Shown here piece by piece: positions 1-7,838 of a DNA stretch of 64,000 nucleotides. The position numbers were made by a program, and so were the translations under genes. Every line of letters begins with the position of its first letter. Position 1 is the first letter of the stretch. A model generated the notes under the pieces. It saw only the letters and a program-made list of their open reading frames with translations, did not search any database and had not been told where the DNA came from. This DNA comes from Prevotellaceae bacterium (GTDB lineage: Bacteria; Bacteroidota; Bacteroidia; Bacteroidales; Bacteroidaceae), in assembly GCA_015257125.1 (NCBI GenBank), contig JABZKU010000010.1, positions 5,632-69,631 on the forward strand. The letters are read 5' to 3'.

Positions 1-110
1 TCGCGGTGTGTGCTGGGAAAAGTAGGGAGAAAAAAGCGAAAAGCAGTGGTGTTTGGCGAAAAAGTCGTGAGCTTTTTATTGAAAGTTGGGAAGGGGTGTC
101 CGAAGAATGG

Positions 111-236
111 CGGTCTGCTTCAGTGCGGCGGTGTGCGTTGTGCCCGTGGGGTGGGAGTTCTTGCCGACGCGTGCCGCCGAAGGCCATGAGAGCGCGGATG
201 TTTTTCCCGCAGCCCGTGACGATGATGCCGGCGTTG
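111..236 (-). pseudogene. Chimeric remnant of the DHHW acyltransferase-associated gene
   Basis: Two pieces of the intact DHHW gene at 7839-9443 are joined here in the same orientation. Bases 111-173 match 8012-8074 (the Thr/Ala/Pro-rich C-terminal tail), and bases 172-236 match 8963-9027 (the region around residues 140-160, GSGKNVRALMAFGG in the intact copy). About 890 bp of the parent are missing at the junction near 172. The two pieces are not in one frame, so this is a broken fragment. It lies on the left side of the metal-efflux genes while the intact gene lies on their right. Confidence 0.75.
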
Positions 237-332
237 TCGTGTTTGCCGATGTGGGTGTTACCATATTTGCGATACTCAATGCGTTAAGGAGCATACGGGT
301 CAGCAATGTGTTCAAACAATGCGAATTCCATC

Positions 333-369
333 TTTGCAACTGAGTAGCAAAAGTAAAAGCGTATATTTG
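333..369 (+). promoter_or_regulatory. Possible Bacteroidota promoter of the DUF6769/efflux genes
   Basis: TATATTTG at 362-369 fits the -7 consensus TAnnTTTG and lies 33 bp before the ATG at 403. The nearest upstream TTTG (333-336) is 25 bp away, longer than the usual 19-21, so the -33 element is uncertain. Confidence 0.45.
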
Positions 370-402
370 CACCCGAAAAGTAGTTTTACTGTCAACAAAG
401 AA

Positions 403-798
403 ATGAAAAGACAAGTGTACATAGCGATAGTGGTTTTGGCAGCAATCATGTTGCTTGCCGTGCCATTCATTCCGCATCATCACCACGATAATGCGCTATG
501 TACGGTTGTGGAACACTGTGACAGCGACAACACGGATAATGACGTACATACAGGCCACAGTGATGACGGCACGGTGTGCATAGAGAATGGCGGATTGTTC
601 ATATCCCAATCCGATGCCCACAACAATACTTCTTATAAGATTATTCCGACATTTGTCTGTGCGATATGCAGGATGGTAATTGCCGAACTGTTTCCGGCAA
701 AGAAGATTCCATGCGAATGGGAAGGCATCGCCATCTACCAATCGGCGAAACTGAACCGGATCAATGGTCTGCGGGCACCACCCCATATTATTTTCTGA
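403..798 (+). CDS. DUF6769-like His/Cys-rich exported protein linked to metal efflux
   Basis: Encodes 131 residues. I start it at ATG 403 rather than the in-frame codon at 319, because 403 gives an N-terminal hydrophobic segment (residues 5-23) directly after MKRQ and sits behind the TATATTTG box. The rest is polar and probably periplasmic. It has an HHHH run near residue 26, scattered His/Asp/Cys and a CAIC pair near residue 88. Small proteins of this kind (DUF6769 as I recall it) are often found just upstream of CzcA/CusA-type efflux genes in Bacteroidales, which is the context here. The His/Cys content suggests metal binding or sensing in the periplasm, but this is inference. Two hairpins follow the stop codon. 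Confidence 0.7.
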   Translation: MKRQVYIAIVVLAAIMLLAVPFIPHHHHDNALCTVVEHCDSDNTDNDVHTGHSDDGTVCIENGGLFISQSDAHNNTSYKIIPTFVCAICRMVIAELFPAKKIPCEWEGIAIYQSAKLNRINGLRAPPHIIF

Positions 799-893
799 CA
801 CCTCATTATAAATCTATGAGGTGCGGTATGCCTTTTCGCATACCCTATTTCCCTTTTTTTATACATCATCCGTTCCCTTTGTGTAAGGGAACG
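799..893 (+). terminator. Two hairpins after the DUF6769-like gene
   Basis: The first stem is CACCTCAT (799-806) with ATGAGGTG (816-823). The second is CGTTCCCTT (871-879) with AAGGGAACG (885-893). Neither is followed by a good T run, so they may be terminators, attenuators or mRNA-stability elements. Confidence 0.45.
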
Positions 894-903
894 TAAAATG
901 TAG

Positions 904-1098
904 TACAACAAAAATGTCATAAAGAGAGCCTTAGTGCCTGTAGCACCGGTCTTTCTTCTGTTGTTGTATGCCTATGATGTAAAGCACAAGGACGATTTGC
1001 AACCGACTGACAGCCTGTTGCACGACACCGGCGCGTCGCAACTTTCAGTCAAGCAGCTGATAGTGCCGGCCTTGCTGATGGCATCGGTAGATATGTGA
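904..1098 (+). pseudogene. Short gene remnant with an N-terminal hydrophobic segment
   Basis: An open frame of 64 codons with no usable start codon. It encodes a hydrophobic stretch (ALVPVAPVFLLLLYAY) and then a polar segment ending in LSVKQLIVPALLMA before a stop. The pattern resembles the exported N-terminus of some Bacteroidales PAP2-family phosphatases, but it is too short to be sure. The whole 799-1329 stretch holds no other convincing gene and looks like decayed DNA between the DUF6769-like gene and the efflux operon. Confidence 0.35.
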
Positions 1099-1329
1099 TA
1101 GCCGCAGGAACGAGAGCATTAAGGAGGTTGCACAGCAAGCATTGAGTCGGGGATGGTGTCTCCAGAGTAGGTCTGGGGATTTTATGCACAAAACCTCGCA
1201 TATAGGCAGTAACTGTCCGTGCAACGCAAATTGTCCCAAAAGAAGGCGGAGATCTCCCGCATCTCCTTTTCCCTTACTACAATGGGAAGAGAGAGGACTT
1301 TCAGACTGATCTTTAATTTAGAATGGAAT

Positions 1330-4300
1330 ATGTTTCAGAAACTGATAAAATTCTCAATAGAGAACAAACTTACAATAGGCCTACTGACAGTAGTCCTCAT
1401 CATCTGGGGAGGGTGGTCGCTGTCACAGTTGCCGTTTGACTCCACGCCTGATATAACCAACAATCAGGTGCAGGTCATCACGCAGGCCCCGACGTTGGGG
1501 GCGCAGGAGGTGGAGCAGTTCATCACCACTCCCGTGGAGATGGCGCTCGCCAACATACCGAGAGTGACGGAGCGGCGGAGCATCAGTCGCAGCGGACTAT
1601 CGGTCATCACGCTTGTTTTCGACGATGCCGCCGATGTGTATTGGGCGCGGCAGCAGGTGAGCCAACAATTGAAGGAAGCCGAGGAGGTGTTGCCGCAAGG
1701 CAAAGGCACTGTGGGGCTTGTTCCCGTGACGACCGGGCTCGGCGAAATCTACCATTATACCCTACGCGCGAAAAAAGGCTACGAAGATAAGTATAGCCTT
1801 ACCGACCTGCGCACGATGCAGGACTGGATTGTGCGCAAGCAACTGTCCGGCACGGAGGGCATAGCCGAAGTGAGCGGATGGGGCGGATACGTGAAGCAGT
1901 ACGAGGTGGCGATTGACGCCGACCGACTGAACGCATCTGGGCTGACCGTGGCGGACGTGTATGACGCCCTCGAAGCGGGCAACGAGAATACCGGCGGCAG
2001 CTACATCGAGAAGAACAGCAACCAGTATTTCATCCGCGGTATAGGTCTCGCCACGTCGTTGGAGGACATCGGGAAAATTCCCGTGAAGACCATTGGCGGT
2101 ACTCCGATACTCGTAAGGGACGTGGCAAATGTGCAGTTCGGATATGCCACCCGCTATGGAGCCGTGACAAGGAACGGCGAGGGCGAGGTCGTGGCCGGTA
2201 TCACGCTGATGCTCAAAGGTGAGAATTTTCAGCAGGTGATAAAGAATGTAAAGGAGCGCATGACGCAGATACAGAAAAGCCTGCCCGAAGGCGTGGTCAT
2301 CGAACCCTTCATCGACCGTACGCAATTGGTGAACTGCGTGACGGGAACCATCACTCGCAACCTGATAGAGGGAGGGCTGATTGTGGTCTTTATCCTCGTG
2401 CTGTTCCTTGGCAACTACCGCGCAGGACTTGTGGTAGCCACCGTGATTCCATTGTCCATGTTGTTCGCCTTCGGGATGATGAAGCTCTTCGGCGTGAGCG
2501 GAAACCTGATGAGCCTCGGTGCGATAGACTTCGGGCTTATCGTCGATGGTGCGGTCATCATCGTGGAAGCCGTGTGCCACCACATAGGCATCAGCAGGGA
2601 CAAGTACCGGGGCGCAAGGCTCACGCAGGCGCAGATGGACGACGAGGTGTATCTCTCCGCGTCCAAAATCCGCAAGAGCGCGGCATTCGGCGAAATCATT
2701 ATCATGACGGTCTATTTGCCCTTGCTCACGCTGGCGGGGATTGAGGGGAAGATGTTCCGCCCCATGGCGATGACCATCTTCTTCGCCATACTCGGGGCAT
2801 TCATCTTGTCGCTCACGTATGTGCCGATGGCAAGCGCGTTGTTCCTCAGCAAGGAGAGCACGCACAAGCGCAACCTATCTGACCGCCTCATTGAGAAGTT
2901 GAGAGGATGGTATCTGCCCGTCATCACGAAAAGCCTCAATTGGAGCAAGGCGCTGATCGCCTCGATGGTCGTGCTGTTTGTGGCCAGCCTACTTATCTTC
3001 AATAGGTTGGGCGGAGAGTTCATCCCCAGCCTTGAGGAGGGCGACTTCGCCGCCGAAATCAGCATGGTGCAGGGCACGTCGCTCTCGCAGATGGTCGAAA
3101 GCACCACGCAGGCGGAGAAAAGACTGAAGGCGCAATTCCCGGAGGTGAAACAGGCGGTGACGCGCATCGGAAGCTCCGAAATCCCCACCGACCCCATGCC
3201 CGTGGAGCGTGCCGACATGCTCATATCCTTGATTCCGAAAGCCGAATGGACCTCAGCAAAGACCAAAGACGAGCTGATGGAGAAGATGGAGGAAGCGCTG
3301 AGCGTCATTCCCGGAATGGAAGTGGAGATGACGCAGCCCATACAGATGCGCAACAACGAGCTGATTACGGGCATCAAACAGGATGTGGCAATAAAGATAT
3401 ACGGCAACGACCTCGACGCACTGGAATCTTCAGCAAAAAAAGTGGCATCGCTCATCAAGAATGTGGATGGCGTGTCTGAGCCGTTCGTGGAGAAGGTGCA
3501 GGGACAGCCACAGATACAGGTGAAGTACGACCGCGACCGTCTGGCGAAATACGGCATTTCCATAACCACCGCTAATCGTGTGCTCGAAGCCGCCTTCGCC
3601 GGCCGTCGCACCGGCTACGTGTTCGAGGAAGATCGCCGTTTTGACATGGTGGTGCGGATGGACAATAACCTGCGCAACGACCTCGCGGCATTGGAAGGTC
3701 TCTATCTGCCGCTGCCCGACGGCGGGACGCTGCCGTTGCGGCAGGTTGCCGAAATCAGCTTCGAGAACGCTCCGGCGCAAATCACACACGAGGACGGACA
3801 GCGGCGCATCTATGTGGGTTTCAACGTTCGAGGACGTGACGTGCAAAGCACCGTAGAGGAAATCCAAGCCCTTCTCGACAAGGAACTGAAGCTCCCGGCG
3901 GGCTATTATTACACATACGGCGGACAGTTCCAGAACCTTCAGGAAGCCACAGGACGCCTCATGCTCGCCGTGCCGCTTGCCCTGCTGGTTATCCTCTGCC
4001 TGCTGTATGCCACACTGAAGAATGTGCGCGAGACGCTGTTCGTGTTCTCTGCCATACCGTTGTCTGCCATCGGCGGTGTGTGGGCTTTGTGGCTGCGCGA
4101 TATGCCGTTCAGCATTTCCGCCGGTGTGGGATTCATCGCGCTCTTTGGCGTGGCGGTACTCAACGGCATCGTGCTTATCGGACAGTTCAACACGTTCGAG
4201 AAGGAAGGAATGACGGATGTGCGGAAACGCATTATCGAGGGGTGTATGCTGCGACTGCGCCCGGTCATCATGACGGCACTCGTGGCATCGCTCGGCTTCA

Positions 4301-4455
4301 TGCCTATGGCACTCTCCACGGGCGACGGAGCCGAAGTGCAGCGTCCCCTCGCGACTGTGGTCATCGGCGGTCTGCTCACGGCTACCATCCTGACACTCAT
4401 CGTCTTGCCGTCAATATATAAGACATTCACAAGAGAAAATCGTAAGGAAGCATGA
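1330..4455 (+). CDS. HME-RND heavy-metal efflux permease, CzcA/CusA type
   Basis: Encodes 1041 residues, the normal length for the family. The inner-membrane pump exports metal ions from periplasm or cytosol, driven by protons, as the core of a tripartite system. I start at ATG 1330 (MFQKLIKFSIENKLT), which gives the usual short cytoplasmic N-terminus before TM1. The open frame reaches back to 1219, but that extension has no family features. The TM4 signature DFGLIVDGAVIIVE carries Asp400, Asp406 and Glu413. This is the D/D/E spacing known in CzcA for divalent ions (Zn, Co, Cd, Ni), not the monovalent Cu/Ag type. Further hydrophobic blocks near residues 350-520 and 870-1030 match the two RND halves. 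Its stop overlaps the next start by 4 bp (ATGA). Confidence 0.93.
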   Translation: MFQKLIKFSIENKLTIGLLTVVLIIWGGWSLSQLPFDSTPDITNNQVQVITQAPTLGAQEVEQFITTPVEMALANIPRVTERRSISRSGLSVITLVFDDAADVYWARQQVSQQLKEAEEVLPQGKGTVGLVPVTTGLGEIYHYTLRAKKGYEDKYSLTDLRTMQDWIVRKQLSGTEGIAEVSGWGGYVKQYEVAIDADRLNASGLTVADVYDALEAGNENTGGSYIEKNSNQYFIRGIGLATSLEDIGKIPVKTIGGTPILVRDVANVQFGYATRYGAVTRNGEGEVVAGITLMLKGENFQQVIKNVKERMTQIQKSLPEGVVIEPFIDRTQLVNCVTGTITRNLIEGGLIVVFILVLFLGNYRAGLVVATVIPLSMLFAFGMMKLFGVSGNLMSLGAIDFGLIVDGAVIIVEAVCHHIGISRDKYRGARLTQAQMDDEVYLSASKIRKSAAFGEIIIMTVYLPLLTLAGIEGKMFRPMAMTIFFAILGAFILSLTYVPMASALFLSKESTHKRNLSDRLIEKLRGWYLPVITKSLNWSKALIASMVVLFVASLLIFNRLGGEFIPSLEEGDFAAEISMVQGTSLSQMVESTTQAEKRLKAQFPEVKQAVTRIGSSEIPTDPMPVERADMLISLIPKAEWTSAKTKDELMEKMEEALSVIPGMEVEMTQPIQMRNNELITGIKQDVAIKIYGNDLDALESSAKKVASLIKNVDGVSEPFVEKVQGQPQIQVKYDRDRLAKYGISITTANRVLEAAFAGRRTGYVFEEDRRFDMVVRMDNNLRNDLAALEGLYLPLPDGGTLPLRQVAEISFENAPAQITHEDGQRRIYVGFNVRGRDVQSTVEEIQALLDKELKLPAGYYYTYGGQFQNLQEATGRLMLAVPLALLVILCLLYATLKNVRETLFVFSAIPLSAIGGVWALWLRDMPFSISAGVGFIALFGVAVLNGIVLIGQFNTFEKEGMTDVRKRIIEGCMLRLRPVIMTALVASLGFMPMALSTGDGAEVQRPLATVVIGGLLTATILTLIVLPSIYKTFTRENRKEA

Positions 4456-5693
4456 AAAGATTCAAGTATATCATTTTAGCCGTATGTTTCGGCGCACTGC
4501 CGCTGTCGTCGTCTGCACAGAAAAAGGCCATGACGTTGCAGGAGTGCATCGACATGGCATTGAACAACAATCTATACATGAAAGCTGGGACAGTCTCCGT
4601 AGGCAAAGCCCGCGACCTGCAAGGCACGGCGTTCGACATGGAGAAGACATCCGTCACGCTCAGTCAAGACCCCACATCAGGGGGGGGCGACAACGGCATA
4701 ACGGTAAGCCAGTCGTTCGAGTTCCCCACCGTTTACGCCGCACGGCGCAAATACCTGAAAGCGGAAACGGCGGTGGCGCAGAGCTGTCTGGCGGTGACAC
4801 GCAACGAGGTGATAAGGGACGTAAGCGCATACTATTACACCCTGCTCCATGACCGCCGTACCATCGAAATCTTGCAGGCGCAAGACAGTGTGTACGACAG
4901 GTTCGTCAGCCTTGCCTCGGCACGGTGCAAGGCGGGGGCGGCAGGCAATCTGGAACTGATAAACGCTGAGCGTATCCGCAACGAGAACCGCATCGAGAGG
5001 GAAAAGGCTGAAAAGTCTTACCGGTCGGCGATGCTCGCTTTCCGGCAACTGCTGAACACGGACACCGTGGTCGTTCCGGCGGACGTTTCGCTTTCCGTCA
5101 TCCGACAGGAAATGCCGGAGGCATCCGCTTCCTTTGAGCAAACGCCTTTGGGTGGAATGTATGCCGCACAGATAACGGCATCTGAGCGTAACCTCAGCCT
5201 TGCCAAACAAGGGTACATGCCGGGATTGAGCATTGGCTTGAAAGGGCAGCTGCTCATCAAGGGCTTCAATCCTTACGGCATCGAGCGCAACAGATTTGAA
5301 AAGGGAAATTTCATGGGCGTCGAGGTTGGCGTGAGAGTTCCCTTGTTTTGGGGCAGTCAAAAGGCGAAGGTAAAGGCTGCCCGGCGCGACGTGGAACTGG
5401 TGGAAATCAGCCGCCGGCAGGCGGAGCAACGTATGAACAAGGAATACCATGACGGACTGAACGAGCTTTTCCGTGCACAGAAGGTGCTGGACTATTACAT
5501 CGCGCTGGGAAACGGACAGGCCGAGCGCATGAGCCGCCTCTCGCAGGCGTCCTACGAGAATGGCGAAATTGGGTATGTGGAATATATCCAGAACCAGCAG
5601 ACGGTACTCGACGTACAGTTGCGGTATGCCGATGCCGTCAACGACTACAATCAGGCAATCATCACGTTGAACTACATAAAAGGAAACAAATGA
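4452..5693 (+). CDS. TolC-family outer-membrane channel of the metal efflux system
   Basis: Encodes 413 residues. There is a signal peptide at 1-23 (cleavage near SSSAQ), then MTLQECIDMALNNN, the typical first helix of outer-membrane efflux proteins, and long amphipathic coiled-coil helices. It should form the trimeric exit duct for the RND pump. It overlaps the permease stop and the adaptor start by 4 bp each, so the three proteins are translationally coupled. The order permease-channel-adaptor is common for CusA-type operons in Bacteroidota. Confidence 0.9.
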   Translation: MKRFKYIILAVCFGALPLSSSAQKKAMTLQECIDMALNNNLYMKAGTVSVGKARDLQGTAFDMEKTSVTLSQDPTSGGGDNGITVSQSFEFPTVYAARRKYLKAETAVAQSCLAVTRNEVIRDVSAYYYTLLHDRRTIEILQAQDSVYDRFVSLASARCKAGAAGNLELINAERIRNENRIEREKAEKSYRSAMLAFRQLLNTDTVVVPADVSLSVIRQEMPEASASFEQTPLGGMYAAQITASERNLSLAKQGYMPGLSIGLKGQLLIKGFNPYGIERNRFEKGNFMGVEVGVRVPLFWGSQKAKVKAARRDVELVEISRRQAEQRMNKEYHDGLNELFRAQKVLDYYIALGNGQAERMSRLSQASYENGEIGYVEYIQNQQTVLDVQLRYADAVNDYNQAIITLNYIKGNK

Positions 5694-6865
5694 AAACGTT
5701 TTATATGACGATCATAGCAGGCGCACTCACTCTCCTTGCGTCATGCTCCGGGCACAAGAACGCAGAAATCCAGACTAAGGAAACGGATGAACAGCGTACG
5801 GAAGAGGTGAAACTGACGCAAGAGCAGTTGAACACGGTGGGCATCACATTAGGCAAAGTGGAGAAAAAGAAACTCGGCAGCGTAATCCGTGCTAACGGGG
5901 AACTGAAGCTGAATCCGCAGGACAAGGCCGATGTCACCTCGCTCGTCGGCGGAATTGTCCGCAAGATAAGCGTCATAGAGGGACAGCAGGTCAAAGCCGG
6001 CCAGACAGTGGCCTACATCGAGAACACAGAGATTGTGGAGATGCAGAAGGACTACCTTGTGGCTGCAAAAGAAAAGGAAACGGACTGGCTGGAACTGCAG
6101 AGGCAACGAACGCTGTCCGCGCAGGGAGCCGGAGTGGAAAAGACGCTCCAGCAGGCGGAAGCGGCATACGCGACCGCAAAGGCACGCCTGACGGGATTGC
6201 ATCACAAGTTGGTGCAAATCGGCATCAGGCCGGAAAAAGTAGCAGCGGGCAAGATCGTCTCGCAAGTCCCCGTGCGCACAATGATTCCGGGTGTGGTGGG
6301 TAAAGTAAGCGTGAACACCGGGACTTATGTGGATACCACCACTCCGCTGATGCAGATAGCCGATAATTCGGCCGTCTATGCCAGCCTCAATGTCTTCGAG
6401 CGCAACATCAGCCAAGTCGAGGTTGGGCAGGACGTGGATTTCGTCATCACGAACAGCCCGGAGGCGCGTGTCAAAGGCAAGGTGTCTTTGGTGAACCGCT
6501 CCATGAACCCGGAGACCAAGGCCATCGCCGTACATGCCCGGATTGCCGGAGGCAACGCCGACAGGCTGATTGCCGGCATGTACATCACCGGACTGATACA
6601 TACGGGCAAGAAGGAGGTCACGGCTCTGCCCGACGGTGCCATCGTCAGCACGGAAGGCAAGAAGTATGTTTTCGTCCTCGATGGTAAGCAGGCGGGCGGA
6701 AAGGACCAAACGCTGCATTTCAAGCGCGTGGAAGTCATAACGGGAGCCGGCGAGCTGGGATATACGCAGGTTGATTTCGTGAACCCCGTGGAGGCGAACG
6801 CCACAGTGGTGACTGGCAAAGCATTTTACCTCGCTTCCATGTCAGCCGACCACGGCGAACACTGA
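5690..6865 (+). CDS. Periplasmic adaptor (membrane fusion) lipoprotein of the metal efflux system
   Basis: Encodes 391 residues. The N-terminus ends in a lipobox (LLASC, Cys20), so it is a lipoprotein anchored in the periplasm. The order is a barrel-sandwich half (VRKISVIEGQQVKAG near 90), a coiled-coil hairpin (about 115-175), the second lipoyl half (IPGVVGKVSVNTGTYV near 200), a beta-barrel and a membrane-proximal domain. It links the RND pump to the TolC-like channel. The far C-terminus lacks the His-rich metal-binding extension of some CusB/CzcB proteins. It is the last gene of the operon. I see no clear terminator in 6866-7068, which holds no recognisable gene. Confidence 0.9.
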   Translation: MKTFYMTIIAGALTLLASCSGHKNAEIQTKETDEQRTEEVKLTQEQLNTVGITLGKVEKKKLGSVIRANGELKLNPQDKADVTSLVGGIVRKISVIEGQQVKAGQTVAYIENTEIVEMQKDYLVAAKEKETDWLELQRQRTLSAQGAGVEKTLQQAEAAYATAKARLTGLHHKLVQIGIRPEKVAAGKIVSQVPVRTMIPGVVGKVSVNTGTYVDTTTPLMQIADNSAVYASLNVFERNISQVEVGQDVDFVITNSPEARVKGKVSLVNRSMNPETKAIAVHARIAGGNADRLIAGMYITGLIHTGKKEVTALPDGAIVSTEGKKYVFVLDGKQAGGKDQTLHFKRVEVITGAGELGYTQVDFVNPVEANATVVTGKAFYLASMSADHGEH

Positions 6866-7068
6866 ATGAGAGCAACGGACATCCATGAACAGGCGTGATT
6901 GGGAAGACGATGGGTACATCGCCACAAGAGGTTCAACCTTTCCCAATCGGGACTCATCGTAAGCCTTGCCGCAGGTCGGGCCGCCGGCTTTCCCGTCCGG
7001 TACTTTATTTACCCGGGGAAGACGTACTTTCAAAATCGAAGTGCAATCAATCATTCGTTTTTCATCCG

Positions 7069-7728
7069 GTAAGTCAAAGAGCGTTTGCGCCGAATGGTCG
7101 GGAAAGGTGCCTCGACTTTGCGCTATATGGACGCCGCAGTGCGGCGGGATGAAGGGAAAGTTGTGTTTTATCAAGCGCAAAAGTAAAGATTTAGTTTCGA
7201 ATAGTCGAAGGTTTTGTGGGAAAAATATTTCGATTTTCGAGAATGGAAAGAGATGGAATAAAAACTTGTGGACTTTCTTAAGAAACGCCCCTTCTTTTCT
7301 CTTCTTCCTCCCCGCTTTTTTTGAAAAGACGCCCGTTCCTTCGCCCACCATGCCCCCCACTGTTTCCTCATCCGCACATCCGTACGCGTGAACGGACACG
7401 CCCCCGCGCATCGCGCACTCAGCGAGTTCGAAATTCTTGCCTTCACCCTTCACCTTCACCCGGAAGTTGTTGATACAGTGCGCATTGTGTGTGAAGGAAA
7501 GGCTCTTTTTTTGCCTTCACCGGTGAAGGAAACAGGGGTGAGACCTTCACACGCAAGTTGCTGTTTCATAGATTCTTACAGTCGTATGGTGAAGAGGTGA
7601 AGGTAAAAAACGAAAAACAGCGGACGCGCGCGCTACGCGTGCGTGTTGGGGGCTGAGGAGGGAGGCCGGTGCATTTTTGCAAAAGGTTTTCCGGTAGTTG
7701 ATGCCTCACTCCAAATGTCGGATGAACC
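7069..7728 (+). repeat. Dispersed 660-bp intergenic repeat, copy A
   Basis: This stretch matches the reverse complement of 36686-37343 over its full length, by eye at roughly 85% identity. It runs from GTAAGTCAAAGAGCG to the CCAAATGTCGGATGAACC end. Landmarks are a CGCCGCAGTGCGGCG palindrome near 7131, a minus-strand TACTTTTG box near 7180, a cluster of CTTCACC/GGTGAAGG motifs at 7438-7605 including CCTTCACCGGTGAAGG, and a GCGCGCGCTACGCG palindrome near 7627. No open frame is conserved between copies, so it is not a gene. Confidence 0.85.
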
Positions 7729-7743
7729 AAACAAAAGCGCCGG

Positions 7744-7769
7744 CCGGCGAATCCACTGCGATTCGCCGG
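7744..7769 (-). terminator. Terminator hairpin of the acyl-modification operon
   Basis: A 10-bp perfect stem, CCGGCGAATC (7744-7753) with GATTCGCCGG (7760-7769), and a 6-nt loop. Read on the minus strand it lies about 70 nt after the DHHW stop codon and is followed by a short T run. Confidence 0.7.
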
Positions 7770-7838
7770 ACGGCTTTCTATCGGTGAGCGAAGAAGCGAG
7801 CGATGCGGGCAGTCGTGCTCGTGTTTTCGTCCGTTTCT

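Noticed and set aside
1219..1329. N-terminal 37-codon extension of the RND permease
   Set aside because: The extension has no resemblance to RND proteins; ATG 1330 gives the normal family N-terminus.
7438..7605. CTTCACC/GGTGAAGG motifs as a CRISPR array
   Set aside because: The motifs are short, occur in both orientations, are unevenly spaced and recur in the other repeat copy; no cas gene is present.
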